64,000 nucleotides of DNA from Actinomycetota bacterium (GCA_016870215.1 VGCD01000008.1:1-64000), one strand, 5' to 3'; numbered from the stretch's first letter, positions 27,569 to 38,773 are shown. The notes: generated by a model from the sequence alone, not told the origin. A program made the numbers and translations.

Positions 27569-28579
27569 ATGAACAACCACGAGACGCTGATGCGTCGTGC
27601 CATTGCCATGGCTGAGACCTCGCGCACTCGCGCGCGTCCAAACCCATGGGTCGGAGCCGTGTTGGTGTGCGCCGATGGATCTGTTCATGAAGGCGCTACT
27701 TCTGAGCCGGGTGGGCCACACGCCGAAGTTGTTGCACTTGAATCTGCTCGCCGTGCCGGCAACTCCACTGTGGGTGCAACCTTGTACTCCACTCTCGAGC
27801 CGTGCTCGCACACTGGTCGCACGGGCCCATGCACCACAGCAATCATCGATGCAGGAATCACTCGCGTCGTTTCAGCACTCGAAGACCCCGACATCAAAGT
27901 GTCGGGACAAGGTCATGCCGCACTTCGCAATGCTGGCATCGATGTCATCACAGACGTGTGCGCAAGTGATGTGCGTGAACAACTTGCCGCGTACATCTGC
28001 CATCGCAGAACCAAACGTCCGTTTGTGACATTGAAGATGGCCGTGACGATGGACGGATGCGCGACTGTTCCCGGCCGTCGGTGGATTACCGGTGATCGTG
28101 CGCGCACTCGCGTTCACGAACTTCGCGCAGATGCCGATGTGATCGTCACCGGCATAGGTACTGTGCGCGCAGACAACCCAGAGTTGACCGTTCGCCATGT
28201 TGCTGGACGTTCTCCGCGCCGCGTCGTTCTCACACGCTCTGGCAGCACTGTTCCATCTGATGCTGCGGTGCAACCGTGTACCCAGTGGTCGGGTTCGCTC
28301 AATGAGTTACTCGATGAATGTGGTTCGAATGGCGACATTCACATGATGGTGGAAGCCGGCCCCAAAGTTGCTCGTTCATTCCACGAACAGAGGCTCGTTG
28401 ATCGCTACGTCTTCCATATCGCTCCGGTGCTGTGCGCAGATCCTTCAGCACTCCCCGCCTTTGACGGGCTGCCAGCGCACACAGCCACCGACATGTGGCG
28501 TGGCGCACTGACCGCAATCACAGTTCTCGACCAAGACATCGAGGTCATTCTCGAGAGTCGAAAGGAAACAACATCATGA
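27569..28579 (+). CDS. ribD: Bifunctional riboflavin biosynthesis deaminase/reductase
   Basis: Deaminates and reduces the pyrimidine intermediate of riboflavin synthesis. It is 336 residues. The deaminase domain (about 1-145) has zinc-binding HAEVVAL and [11 protein letters not shown]. The reductase domain (about 150-336) has [12 protein letters not shown] and the NADPH-binding segment. The ATG at 27569 follows the FMN riboswitch directly. The stop overlaps the ribBA start by ATGA. Confidence 0.96.
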   Translation: MNNHETLMRRAIAMAETSRTRARPNPWVGAVLVCADGSVHEGATSEPGGPHAEVVALESARRAGNSTVGATLYSTLEPCSHTGRTGPCTTAIIDAGITRVVSALEDPDIKVSGQGHAALRNAGIDVITDVCASDVREQLAAYICHRRTKRPFVTLKMAVTMDGCATVPGRRWITGDRARTRVHELRADADVIVTGIGTVRADNPELTVRHVAGRSPRRVVLTRSGSTVPSDAAVQPCTQWSGSLNELLDECGSNGDIHMMVEAGPKVARSFHEQRLVDRYVFHIAPVLCADPSALPAFDGLPAHTATDMWRGALTAITVLDQDIEVILESRKETTS

Positions 28580-29820
28580 GCGAACACCCCTTTGCCCCGA
28601 TTGAAGACGTGGTTGTCGCCATCGCACGCGGTGAGATTGTCGTGATGGTCGATGATGAAGACCGCGAGAACGAAGGTGACCTCATCATGGCGGCACAGTT
28701 CGCCACCCCCGAGAAGCTTGCCTTCATCGTGCGCTACACGAGTGGTGTCGTGTGTGCACCGCTCACCGAAGAGCGCTGCAATGAATTGCGACTACCGCTC
28801 ATGGTTGAGCAGAACACAGAAAGCCAACGCACAGCATTCACTGACTCTGTTGACATCATCGAAGGAACAACAACTGGCATCAGCGCTGCTGATCGCGCTG
28901 CCACGTTGCGCGGATTAGCCGATGGCACAGTTGGCTTTGCCGAATTCGCGCGGCCGGGCCACATCTTTCCGTTGCGCGCTCGTCAAGGCGGAGTGCTGAA
29001 GCGTGCCGGTCACACCGAGGCTGCGGTTGACCTCGCGCGTCTCGCCGGTTGCTCACCAGCAGGCGTCATCTGTGAAATTCAAAACGACGACGGAACGATG
29101 ATGCGACTTCCCGAGCTGCGAAAGTTCTGCGCCGAACACGGTCTCTTGTTATCGTCGATTGCAGAGCTCATTCAATACCGTCGCCGCCATGAACGCCTCG
29201 TTGAACGAGTGGGTGAAGCAAAAGTGCCAACCGACTTTGGTGACTTCACTTGTGTCGCTTACCGCAGCACGATCGACCAGGTCGAACACCTGGCATTCGT
29301 GCAGGGTGATGTTGGAGACGGCAACCCAGTGCTCGTGCGTGTTCACAGTGAATGTCTCACTGGCGATGTGTTCTCATCTCGTCGATGTGATTGTGGGCCT
29401 CAGTTGGAAAGTGCGATGTCGCTCGTTGCGAAGGAGGGTCGCGGCGTGGTGGTGTACTTGCGCGGACATGAAGGTCGTGGCATCGGAATTGGTCACAAGA
29501 TTCGTGCATATTCATTACAAGACGAAGGTCTTGACACTGTTGATGCGAACTTGCAGTTGGGCCTGCCGGTCGACTCTCGCGAATACGGAATTGGCGCGCA
29601 GATCATCGCCGATCTCGGGGTCCATCAACTTCGCCTCATGACGAACAATCCGTCGAAATATGGTGGTCTTAGCGGTTACGGATTAACCGTGGTCGACCGC
29701 GTTCCGCTCAACACTGTTCCAACGCCAGAAAACGAGGCGTACCTGCGAACGAAGCGTGAACGCATGGGACATCTCATTGAATTCACAGACGAAAAGACCT
29801 CGACAAAGGAGAAGTCATGA
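28576..29820 (+). CDS. ribBA: 3,4-DHBP synthase/GTP cyclohydrolase II fusion
   Basis: Makes both riboflavin precursors: DHBP from ribulose-5-P (N-terminal half) and the pyrimidine from GTP (C-terminal half). It is 414 residues. N-terminal: [17 protein letters not shown] and [11 protein letters not shown]-terminal: [19 protein letters not shown] with the three zinc Cys, then [13 protein letters not shown] and [18 protein letters not shown] 28576 lies in the ATGA overlap with ribD. Confidence 0.96.
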   Translation: MSEHPFAPIEDVVVAIARGEIVVMVDDEDRENEGDLIMAAQFATPEKLAFIVRYTSGVVCAPLTEERCNELRLPLMVEQNTESQRTAFTDSVDIIEGTTTGISAADRAATLRGLADGTVGFAEFARPGHIFPLRARQGGVLKRAGHTEAAVDLARLAGCSPAGVICEIQNDDGTMMRLPELRKFCAEHGLLLSSIAELIQYRRRHERLVERVGEAKVPTDFGDFTCVAYRSTIDQVEHLAFVQGDVGDGNPVLVRVHSECLTGDVFSSRRCDCGPQLESAMSLVAKEGRGVVVYLRGHEGRGIGIGHKIRAYSLQDEGLDTVDANLQLGLPVDSREYGIGAQIIADLGVHQLRLMTNNPSKYGGLSGYGLTVVDRVPLNTVPTPENEAYLRTKRERMGHLIEFTDEKTSTKEKS

Positions 29821-30299
29821 CACGAGCAGGATCTACAGGAAGTGGCCCCACACTCGACGGTACGGGTCTTCGAATTGGCATTGTTGCCGCGCGGTTCAAT
29901 GACCACATCGTCTCTGCACTCCGTGACGGAGCCCGTCGCGGGCTTTCACGTCTCAATGTTGCTGACACTGATGTGATGGAGGCATGGGTGCCAGGTGCTT
30001 TCGAAGCCCCACTAGCTGCCAAAGCAATGGCGTCAAGCGGCAAGGTCGATGCTGTTATCTGCCTCGGCTGTGTGATTCGCGGCGACACTGCGCACTTTGA
30101 CTTTGTCGCAGGTGAAGCAGCGCGTGGCATTCAAGATACGCAACTCGCTACTGGAGTGCCGATCATGTTCGGCGTACTCACTGTCGACACCGAACAGCAA
30201 GCGCGTGACCGCAGCGGGTCCGGAATCGACAACAAGGGTGATGAGGCTGCGGTAGGAGCAGTCGAGATGGCCCAGTTGATGCGCTGCCTGAAGGGCTGA
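29817..30299 (+). CDS. ribH: 6,7-dimethyl-8-ribityllumazine synthase
   Basis: Condenses the RibD product with DHBP. It is 160 residues. Core [23 protein letters not shown], and [18 protein letters not shown], whose His is the general base. The C-terminal [13 protein letters not shown] matches the family. ATG 29817 overlaps the ribBA stop by ATGA. Riboflavin synthase (ribE), which normally belongs to this operon, is not encoded between ribD and ribH. Confidence 0.95.
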   Translation: MTRAGSTGSGPTLDGTGLRIGIVAARFNDHIVSALRDGARRGLSRLNVADTDVMEAWVPGAFEAPLAAKAMASSGKVDAVICLGCVIRGDTAHFDFVAGEAARGIQDTQLATGVPIMFGVLTVDTEQQARDRSGSGIDNKGDEAAVGAVEMAQLMRCLKG

Positions 30300-30369
30300 A
30301 TCGCACACACATTCGGGTAACCGACCAGACACAACACACAGTCCGTGATGTGTCGGAAAGGACAGCCCG

Positions 30370-30807
30370 ATGTTTCCATTTCTCATGTCGCTGGTGTTCG
30401 CCGCCTTTGGTGCCACGACACCTCATCAACCAGACGACTCAGTGTCGCTTGCGCGTCGGCTGGTGTTTTCAACATCTCTTGCGAACTTCATCACGTCGAC
30501 AGAAGTAAGCGAGCGTGATCCGCGTCTTGACTGGACCAGTGACGGCTGCTCGGCTCCACTCGTCGGGGGCACAGGTCGCAGTTTCGACTTCACCAACGCC
30601 TGTCGACGCCATGACTTCGGATATCGCAATTTCTCGCGCATTGATGCTGGAATCTGGTGGGACGCACCGATGCGACGGCGCATTGACGACAAGTTTCTCG
30701 CTGACATGCGCACGAGTTGTTCGCGCCGATCCACAAGAGACCGGCTGATCTGTCGTGGTTGGGCATTGGTGTTCTACCGAACAGTGCGCGCCTATGCCGG
30801 CCCTTAG
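30370..30807 (+). CDS. Secreted prokaryotic phospholipase A2
   Basis: 145 residues. Signal-like N-terminus (MFPFLMSLVFAAFGATT) after a good GGAAAGGAC ribosome-binding site. DWTSDGCSAP and ACRRHDFGYRN give the His-Asp dyad and disulfide Cys of the bacterial/fungal PLA2 family (PF09056 type). This family hydrolyses the sn-2 ester of phospholipids with Ca2+. It converges on the NUDIX gene; the stops share CTAG-type overlap. Role in the host is unknown. Confidence 0.85.
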   Translation: MFPFLMSLVFAAFGATTPHQPDDSVSLARRLVFSTSLANFITSTEVSERDPRLDWTSDGCSAPLVGGTGRSFDFTNACRRHDFGYRNFSRIDAGIWWDAPMRRRIDDKFLADMRTSCSRRSTRDRLICRGWALVFYRTVRAYAGP

Positions 30808-31487
30808 CGAGTGACGGCGTCGATGAGCTGTGCGAGCAGGTTTCCGGTGGCGCCCCACACGGTCTCGTCATCGAGCTCGAAGAAGTGAATCGTGATCTCA
30901 CCAAATGGCGTGGTCCAGAATTCGTGTCGGTATGTGTCGGTGCGCACAAGCTCAGTGAGCGGAAGAGTAATGATTCGTTCCACCTCGGCTGCGTGCGGTG
31001 TGAATTCGGGTTCTTCCTCGACCGCACCCACGATTGGCGTGATGGTGCTGTTGCTCACTCTTGTGGTGACCAAGTCGAGTACGCCAAGTGTGCGCACATG
31101 GTGTGGTGGCAGCGCTATCTCTTCATGAGCTTCGCGCAACGCCGCAGCTTCATGGTTTTCGCCGTCTTCCACTCGCCCTCCGGGAAATGAGATTTCACCT
31201 CGGTGGTTGTTCAGCCTGACACTTCGACGAGTGAGCACCATGTGGGGAACTTCGTCTCGCTTCACAAGTGGAAGCAATACTGCAGATGGTCGCGTTCCCT
31301 GAGCAGGCGCATACGGTGCGCGGATGTCTACGGGCGTTCGATCTAAGAAATAGTGCTCGAGTCGTCGAATGCATTCGTTGAAGTCGGTAAGTACGTCGAG
31401 GTCACGACCAGCCCACGGAGCCGATTCACCGACTCGAAATTCATCGGGGCGAGGAATTCGTTGGTCGCCGCCCGGACGCCGGTTCAT
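30804..31487 (-). CDS. NUDIX hydrolase (CoA pyrophosphatase-like)
   Basis: 227 residues. Nudix box GGRVEDGENHEAAALREAHEEIAL has the expected Gly, Glu and Arg positions, and the preceding LNNHRGEISFPGG is typical of CoA-pyrophosphatase (NudL/CoAse) members, which split CoA or its oxidised forms. ATG 31487 is chosen because it forms an ATGA overlap with the stop of the upstream 58-residue gene; the longer frame from 31511 would overlap it more deeply. Confidence 0.85.
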   Translation of the reverse strand: MNRRPGGDQRIPRPDEFRVGESAPWAGRDLDVLTDFNECIRRLEHYFLDRTPVDIRAPYAPAQGTRPSAVLLPLVKRDEVPHMVLTRRSVRLNNHRGEISFPGGRVEDGENHEAAALREAHEEIALPPHHVRTLGVLDLVTTRVSNSTITPIVGAVEEEPEFTPHAAEVERIITLPLTELVRTDTYRHEFWTTPFGEITIHFFELDDETVWGATGNLLAQLIDAVTR

Positions 31488-31660
31488 GCGGTCGGTGACG
31501 AAGGAGTCCAACCAGATGACTTCAGTTGCGCGAGAACGTCAGCCAAGCCAGCAGTCTTCAAGTTGGCGAGTGTCCGACCAGGGCTTTCAGCGCCTTTTTC
31601 CCATTCTTCCCATGCCGCAACGAGTTTGTTCAGATCAGGAGCAGGACGTTCAAATGCCAT
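31484..31660 (-). CDS. Small conserved-looking protein, unknown function
   Basis: 58 residues from ATG 31660 (MAFERPAPDLNKLVAAWEEW). It is helical and acidic in the first half. From memory, similar 55-60-residue proteins occur in actinobacteria, but I cannot name a function. The ATGA overlap with the NUDIX gene downstream supports it as a real coding sequence. The codon use resembles its neighbours. Confidence 0.6.
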   Translation of the reverse strand: MAFERPAPDLNKLVAAWEEWEKGAESPGRTLANLKTAGLADVLAQLKSSGWTPSSPTA

Positions 31661-31680
31661 GTGCGTCAGCGTACCGACGT

Positions 31681-32049
31681 TCACGCTTCAGTGTTGCGTC
31701 GGAACCACCGAGAGATGAACCCTGATCCAAGAAGAGCAATGACAATCGCTGCGCCGAACAGCGTCACCGACGTCGAAGAAGCCACATCGAAGGTGAACGC
31801 CACCACGAACATCAGGCCTGCAATACAGATGTCGATGAAACGATGCACATTGACAGTGGTGAGTCGATACGCCCCGAGCATTCCTTCAGTCGTCGCTGCA
31901 TTCACGAGAACTGCAAGTGCTGCTACCGACAACACAGCAGTATCTGCGGATTGCGCAGCAGAACTGACGAGAGCGAATGCAACGAAATACTCAGCCAACT
32001 GATGCAGCCAGAATCCGCGTCGGCGTCGCAATTGCGGAGAGTCGCTCAC
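31681..32049 (-). CDS. Small integral membrane protein, unknown function
   Basis: 122 residues, three or four predicted transmembrane helices (about 18-38, 40-55, 68-88 and 92-112), short charged ends. No motif that I recognise. It lies 20 bases upstream of the 58-residue gene and may share an operon with it and the NUDIX hydrolase. Confidence 0.5.
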   Translation of the reverse strand: MSDSPQLRRRRGFWLHQLAEYFVAFALVSSAAQSADTAVLSVAALAVLVNAATTEGMLGAYRLTTVNVHRFIDICIAGLMFVVAFTFDVASSTSVTLFGAAIVIALLGSGFISRWFRRNTEA

Positions 32050-32104
32050 AAGTAACGAACGCTATGCGCCGAGACACCGGAGCAACCTGCCCCAGAAAAC
32101 ACGT

Positions 32105-32130
32105 GAACCCGGACCTGACGGTCCGGGCTC
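32105..32130 (-). terminator. Probable rho-independent terminator of groESL
   Basis: A perfect 8-bp GC stem, CCCGGACC / GGTCCGGG, with a TGAC loop (32108-32127), extended by two more pairs at the base across one mismatch. On the minus strand it lies 70 bases after the groEL stop and is followed by a short T-rich stretch (GTGTTTTCTG). Confidence 0.6.
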
Positions 32131-32198
32131 ACATCGGGGGTACCGGGAACAACCACGAGGGGGGGTGAGTTATTCCCGGCGATCCGAGGGGGATGTTG

Positions 32199-34134
<1,936 letters not shown>

Positions 34135-34199
34135 TGGTGTTCCTCCATAGACAAGGTGGAAAGGGGTTGTTCCCGCCCCGGAAGACCCGGTTCGGGGAT

Positions 34200-34226
34200 T
34201 TAGCACTCGGCGAGTGCGATTGCTAA
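34200..34226 (-). promoter_or_regulatory. CIRCE operator, promoter-proximal copy (HrcA site)
   Basis: Inverted repeat TTAGCACTC-N9-GATTGCTAA, one mismatch from the CIRCE consensus TTAGCACTC-N9-GAGTGCTAA. It overlaps the end of the predicted groESL -10 element and the probable transcription start, a classic repressing position for HrcA. Confidence 0.9.
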
Positions 34227-34255
34227 GGATAGAGACTCAAGGCGCCTCTTAGCAA
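34226..34255 (-). promoter_or_regulatory. Predicted groESL promoter
   Basis: -35 TTGCTA (34255-34250), an 18-base spacer and -10 TATCCT (34231-34226), all on the minus strand. The promoter lies between the two CIRCE copies: the distal one covers the -35, the proximal one starts at the -10. A spacing and composition match only; no start site data. Confidence 0.5.
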
Positions 34256-34275
34256 CCGGAGCCCGAGAGTGCTAA
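34249..34275 (-). promoter_or_regulatory. Second CIRCE-like operator, distal copy
   Basis: TTAGCAACC-N9-GAGTGCTAA: one arm perfect, the other with two mismatches to CIRCE. It covers the predicted -35 region and overlaps the stop codon of the maf gene. Paired CIRCE sites are known upstream of some groE operons in actinobacteria. Confidence 0.75.
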
Positions 34276-34850
34276 CGGGCGGTGTCGGGCGGGGCTTGCA
34301 AGCCGAGAAGCCGTGCCGCGCAGGCAAGCGGTAGGCCCACCACGTTCGACATCGACCCCTGCACTCTTTCGACGAGGACTGAGCCTTGGCCTTGAACCGC
34401 ATACGCCCCGGCTTTGCCCACAGACTCCCCCGTCGCCAGGTACCACTCGAGGGTCTCGTCGTCGAGGGGTTGGAAGGTAACGAGCGAGGTGACGACATCA
34501 GAGGCTTCACCTTCAGAGTTGATGACGACAACAGCCGTATGCACGCGGTGTGTGCGCGCACTCAAGGAACGCAGCATCGATCGCGCTTCATTCAGGTCGG
34601 CAGGTTGACCGAGGATGCGACCATCGATGTCGACAGTGGTGTCGGCGGCGATGACTGTGGCGTCGGCATGGCGCTGCGCAACGCGACGTGCTTTGTCGAT
34701 GGCGACGCGACGCACATACGCAACCGGGTCTTCATTGACATGCGGTGTCTCGTCGACATCAGCCGAATCGACGAGCGGTTCGACTCCAAGTTCGGCCAAC
34801 AACTGCACTCGACGTGGTGAACGCGAGGCAAGAACGATGCGCTCAGCCAC
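34272..34850 (-). CDS. maf: Maf/YhdE nucleoside triphosphate pyrophosphatase
   Basis: House-cleaning NTP pyrophosphatase that removes dTTP/UTP or modified nucleotides. About 192 residues from GTG 34850 (or 34853). Motifs LASRSPRRVQLL at the N-terminus, ADTTVDIDG and VGKAGAYAVQGQGS are family hallmarks. The start overlaps the dusB end by 8 bases or so. Its stop lies inside the distal CIRCE-like site of groESL, so transcription of maf could run into that operator. Confidence 0.92.
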   Translation of the reverse strand: MAERIVLASRSPRRVQLLAELGVEPLVDSADVDETPHVNEDPVAYVRRVAIDKARRVAQRHADATVIAADTTVDIDGRILGQPADLNEARSMLRSLSARTHRVHTAVVVINSEGEASDVVTSLVTFQPLDDETLEWYLATGESVGKAGAYAVQGQGSVLVERVQGSMSNVVGLPLACAARLLGLQAPPDTAR

Positions 34851-35991
34851 CACTAAGTGCCACCACGTCGGCATCGTCTGGTGGTGTGAGGTCATCAAGA
34901 TCATCCAAGTAGCCCTGTGGCAACACGACGCGAATGGGTCCGTTGGTGTGACCACGCGCCAAACGCTCACCACCAGGAACAACGGTCATCGAAGGATCAA
35001 GCTCGCTGACAATCGACACGAGATCTGCGTGCGAAGAAACCAACGCCATTCGTCGACGCACGTCGGAACCAACTGGATAACCGGTGAGATACCAGCCGGT
35101 GTGTTTGCGGAAATTACGAATGCCAGAGTCATGCCCCGCATGCGTGCAGAGAGCATCTGCATGTTCAACCATCACTTTTGTGACATCACCCAATGTTGGT
35201 GTCGCGCGCACCTCACGACCTGCAAAAGCGTCGACGATGTCACGAAACAGCCACGGCTTTCCGAGGCACCCGCGACCAACCACTACGCCGTCGCAGCCAG
35301 TGGTGCGAACCATCTCGAGAGCATCTGTTGCTTCCAAGATGTCGCCATTGCCAAGAACGGGAATGCTGGAGACGTGACGCTTCAATTCGGCAATGGCCTC
35401 CCAACGCGCCTGCCCTGCATAGTGCTGCTCTGCAGTACGCGCGTGTAAAGCAATCATCGCGATGCCTTCTTCTTCTGCTGCTTTGCCGGTGTCGAGGTAG
35501 GTGACGATGTCGTCGTTGATACCGATACGGAACTTGCAAGTGACTGGAATGTCGAACTTCGATGCTTCACGCACTGCAGCAGCCATGATGGCCCTCATCA
35601 GTTGGCGCTTCACCGGGACTGCCGCGCCACCACCTTTTCGAGTCACCTTGTTGGCCGGACAACCAAAGTTCATGTCGATGTGGTCGACAACATCTTGCTC
35701 GCACAACGCACGCACTGCCCTGCCGACAAACTCCGGATCACTTCCGTAAATCTGGAGACTACGAAACTCCTCATCAGGTCCGAACGCCACCATGCGCCGC
35801 GTTTTGGCATTGCCATGCACGAGTGCGGCGGCCATCACCATCTCGTTCACGTACACAAGACCAGGCGCGAACGACCGACACAGTGAACGAAACGGCGCAT
35901 TCGTCACCCCGGCCATCGGTGCCAGAACAACTGGTGGTGACACGGTGGCGCGACCCAACTGCAACGGCTTCATCTCGTGGGCCATGCTCAT
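34843..35991 (-). CDS. dusB: tRNA-dihydrouridine synthase DusB
   Basis: FMN enzyme that reduces uridine in the tRNA D-loop, 382 residues. LAPMAGVTNAPFR near the N-terminus, DMNFGCPANKVTRKGGGAA with the catalytic Cys, HARTAEQHYAG and GNGDI are all present. The C-terminal recognition domain is present. It is coupled to tsaD by a 4-base overlap at 35988. The C-terminal ~60 residues extend past the usual bacterial DusB end. Confidence 0.94.
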   Translation of the reverse strand: MSMAHEMKPLQLGRATVSPPVVLAPMAGVTNAPFRSLCRSFAPGLVYVNEMVMAAALVHGNAKTRRMVAFGPDEEFRSLQIYGSDPEFVGRAVRALCEQDVVDHIDMNFGCPANKVTRKGGGAAVPVKRQLMRAIMAAAVREASKFDIPVTCKFRIGINDDIVTYLDTGKAAEEEGIAMIALHARTAEQHYAGQARWEAIAELKRHVSSIPVLGNGDILEATDALEMVRTTGCDGVVVGRGCLGKPWLFRDIVDAFAGREVRATPTLGDVTKVMVEHADALCTHAGHDSGIRNFRKHTGWYLTGYPVGSDVRRRMALVSSHADLVSIVSELDPSMTVVPGGERLARGHTNGPIRVVLPQGYLDDLDDLTPPDDADVVALSGG

Positions 35992-37058
35992 TTCGACGAT
36001 GCCCCAGATGAATCAATTGGCAAGCGCAGGTTCGGATACGCACCAGCAGCAAGCGAGGTTGGCCCATCGCTACGCAGGCGATGCCAACCTGCCGCGGCGA
36101 TCATTGCGGCATTGTCGGTGCACATTGCTCGACTTGGTAGCGCGACACGTAGCCCCTGTTCTGCACCAAATGTCGACATGTGCTCACGCAGGCGTGAGTT
36201 CGCTGCGACGCCACCACCAAGCACAATGCCCTTCGCGTTCGTCTGCTGCGCTGCTCGCACCGTTTTCGCCACGAGCACGTCAACCACTGCCGCCTGAAAC
36301 GAAGCTGCGACATCGTCGTTGGACACATCAGGATTCTTCTTGACATGGTTGATGACAGCGGTCTTCAGACCACTAAACGAGAAATTGAGACCGTCATGCA
36401 ACATGGCACGTGGGAAGTCGACTGCTTCCGCATCGCCACGAGCCGACGCCTTGTCGATTGCTGGCCCGCCCGGATATCCGAGATCGAGATAGCGAGCCAC
36501 TTTGTCGAACGCTTCACCGGCAGCATCGTCAATGGTGTGACCAAGCACGCGATAGCGACCGTGGTCCTGCATGTCGACGAGCATCGTGTGTCCACCGCTC
36601 ACCAACAACACGATCAGAGGAAACTCAAGTGTCGGGTCATCCAGAAGTCCGGCATAGAGGTGTGCCTCCATGTGATTCACTCCGATGAATGGCTTTTGCC
36701 ATGCGAGTGCGAGCGACTTTGCGGCAGACACTCCGACGAGCAACGCACCAATCAGACCTGGCCCCACGGTTGCTGCCACTGCATCGACGCGCTCTGGCTG
36801 AATACCGGTCTCTTCAATGGCACTCGATACCACAGGCAAAAGGTTTTGAAGATGTGCCCTACTGGCAACTTCCGGAACGACGCCACCGAACTTGGCATGG
36901 ATGTCGATTTGGCTGCTCACCACCGATGACAACACATCATTGCCACCCATCACGACTGCAGCGGCGGTTTCATCACAGCTAGTTTCAATCGCCAGCACAA
37001 CCGTCGACTCGTCAACGTTCAGTGCACTGGTTGCCGAGGTGAACGAAGTGGTGCTCAT
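35988..37058 (-). CDS. tsaD: tRNA N6-threonylcarbamoyladenosine transferase
   Basis: Transfers the threonylcarbamoyl group to A37 of ANN-decoding tRNAs. It is 356 residues. AIETSCDETAAAVV at the N-terminus, the HMEAH metal motif, LLVSGGHTMLV and the DDAAGEAFDK segment are conserved. It works with TsaB and TsaE, both encoded upstream in the same run of genes. ATG 37058 overlaps rimI by 4 bases. Confidence 0.97.
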   Translation of the reverse strand: MSTTSFTSATSALNVDESTVVLAIETSCDETAAAVVMGGNDVLSSVVSSQIDIHAKFGGVVPEVASRAHLQNLLPVVSSAIEETGIQPERVDAVAATVGPGLIGALLVGVSAAKSLALAWQKPFIGVNHMEAHLYAGLLDDPTLEFPLIVLLVSGGHTMLVDMQDHGRYRVLGHTIDDAAGEAFDKVARYLDLGYPGGPAIDKASARGDAEAVDFPRAMLHDGLNFSFSGLKTAVINHVKKNPDVSNDDVAASFQAAVVDVLVAKTVRAAQQTNAKGIVLGGGVAANSRLREHMSTFGAEQGLRVALPSRAMCTDNAAMIAAAGWHRLRSDGPTSLAAGAYPNLRLPIDSSGASSK

Positions 37059-37585
37059 CGACGTGACTCCTTGATGTGAGCCAGTCGTGACGCAAAGTCA
37101 GCGCCTTGCAGGTCATGACACCACATGACGATGGCATCTTCTGAGTTTTCGTAGTACTTCTTGCGCACGCCCGCGGGCACGAATCCGAAACGCCGATACA
37201 GCTTTTGCGCAACGTCATTCGACGCACGCACCTCCAACGTCATGGCTGTGCATTCGTTCAACACCGCCAGATCACACAGATCCAGCATCAACTCGGTTGC
37301 AATGCCACGACCCTGCCATGTGGGGTGGGTTGCGATGTTCGTGACATGGGCGTCACCCGCGGAATAGAAAAGCCCTGCATACCCAACCAAGGTGTCGCCG
37401 ACGTACGCCACGATATAACTGCGGCTTCCCGTACGAACCTGAGACAATTCGTCAACGAACACACGGTGTGTCCATGGTCGTTTGTGCACTGACTCTTCGA
37501 TGTCCAGCACACGTCGAAGATGACGTCGGCGCATTGGTTCCGTCGTCAATTCATTGGTGGGAGATGTACGAGTGATGCCCATCAT
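37055..37585 (-). CDS. rimI: Ribosomal protein S18 alanine N-acetyltransferase RimI
   Basis: GNAT acetyltransferase for the N-terminus of S18, 176 residues. ATG 37585 sits in an ATGA overlap with tsaB, so I prefer it to longer upstream frames. Motif A is THPTWQGRGIATELM, and motif B includes TLEVRASNDVAQKLYRRFGF. This position between tsaB and tsaD is the common arrangement in actinobacteria. Confidence 0.93.
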   Translation of the reverse strand: MMGITRTSPTNELTTEPMRRRHLRRVLDIEESVHKRPWTHRVFVDELSQVRTGSRSYIVAYVGDTLVGYAGLFYSAGDAHVTNIATHPTWQGRGIATELMLDLCDLAVLNECTAMTLEVRASNDVAQKLYRRFGFVPAGVRKKYYENSEDAIVMWCHDLQGADFASRLAHIKESRR

Positions 37586-38283
37586 CGACCCTCTCTGGTG
37601 GCCCAGTTGATCTCTGCATCTGGCACACGCAGATACAACGGTTCGAGCATGTGAGCTTCCACCCACTCTTCGCGAGCTGCTTGTTGACCGGCCAATACCA
37701 AGAGATCGTCGATGCTCGGCCATGTCGCCTGATCGGCCCGCATAGTTGTGCGGGTCAATGCTTCGAATGAATCGTGATGGCGCACGAACCCTGAGCCGAC
37801 ACAAGTGACGTACTGGTCGCGTTCAGCGAGATGGATGGCGCAATCATCTGGGGGTGTCACAACAGGTTCAGTAAGCCTCATCATGCGGCCGTCGCCTGGT
37901 TTGTACACCGCCCAGTACATTTCGCCGCGACGCGCGTCGAGGGCGGCAGCAACCACATCATCTTCAGTTCGTGCTGCTTGCTGTGCCAGCACATCGAGGC
38001 TGCACATGGGAACAACCGGAATATCGAGCGCCCATGCCAAGGACTGGGCTGCTGCAATGCCGACTCGCAGACCAGTGAAGAGACCAGGACCCACATCAAC
38101 TGCCACGGCATCGAGTTGACGAAGAGTCATACCGGCATGCGCACACACGAACTCGATCATCGGCGCCAGGCTTTCTGCATGCCGACGATCGCTGTTGACC
38201 GTGGCCGTGGCAAGCGTGCCGCGATGATCACCGAGAGCAACACCCACGTGTTCAACCGCTGTTTCGATACCAAGAATCAACAT
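37582..38283 (-). CDS. tsaB: tRNA threonylcarbamoyladenosine biosynthesis protein TsaB
   Basis: Scaffold partner of TsaD, 233 residues from ATG 38283 (MLILGIETAVEHVGVAL). Ribonuclease-H-like ASKHA fold: VDVGPGLFTGLRVGIAAAQSLAWAL is the family signature; DARRGEMYWAVY follows. The start lies one base after the tsaE stop, so it is translationally coupled. Confidence 0.95.
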   Translation of the reverse strand: MLILGIETAVEHVGVALGDHRGTLATATVNSDRRHAESLAPMIEFVCAHAGMTLRQLDAVAVDVGPGLFTGLRVGIAAAQSLAWALDIPVVPMCSLDVLAQQAARTEDDVVAAALDARRGEMYWAVYKPGDGRMMRLTEPVVTPPDDCAIHLAERDQYVTCVGSGFVRHHDSFEALTRTTMRADQATWPSIDDLLVLAGQQAAREEWVEAHMLEPLYLRVPDAEINWATREGR

Positions 38284-38284
38284 G

Positions 38285-38773
38285 TCAGTTGCCCCACTTG
38301 GCAAGTGCGCGCTTCAATTGTTCCCAGCGTGAATCCCATGTGTGTCCCACCACGGACACCACGACATGACGCGTGTCCTCTTCGTCGTCGTCGACTTCGA
38401 GAGACACAACAAGATGGTCACCCAGAACTTCTTCGGCAACATTGCCCCATTCAATAACCACGACATCTCCAAGATCGGCTAGCTCACGCAAACCGAGGTC
38501 TTCCACGTCGGACAATCGACCGAGGCGATACAAGTCGGCGTGATGGATGACAAGCTTTCCCGTGTCGTAGGTATGCACCAATGTGAACGTGGGCGATGAC
38601 ACCGTCTCATCTGACGACACACCCATACCTGTCGCAAAACCTCGCACAAAAGCGGTTTTCCCGGCTCCCATCTCGCCCGAGAGCACGATGATGTCGCGTG
38701 GTCGTACGAGTGCTGCAAGTGCAGCTGCCAACTCTTCTGTCTGCTCGACGTGGGTGGTACGTGCGTCAATCAC
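38285..38773 (-). CDS. tsaE: tRNA threonylcarbamoyladenosine ATPase TsaE
   Basis: P-loop ATPase of the t6A system, 162 residues. Walker A GEMGAGKTAF, SSPTFTLVHTYDTG and HADLYRLG. Start GTG 38773 forms a GTGA overlap with the alr stop and gives a typical TsaE length. Confidence 0.94.
   Translation of the reverse strand: MIDARTTHVEQTEELAAALAALVRPRDIIVLSGEMGAGKTAFVRGFATGMGVSSDETVSSPTFTLVHTYDTGKLVIHHADLYRLGRLSDVEDLGLRELADLGDVVVIEWGNVAEEVLGDHLVVSLEVDDDEEDTRHVVVSVVGHTWDSRWEQLKRALAKWGN

Noticed and set aside
31484-31511. Longer start of the NUDIX gene at 31511
   Set aside because: It would overlap the upstream 58-residue gene by 28 bases, while ATG 31487 forms a standard ATGA junction.
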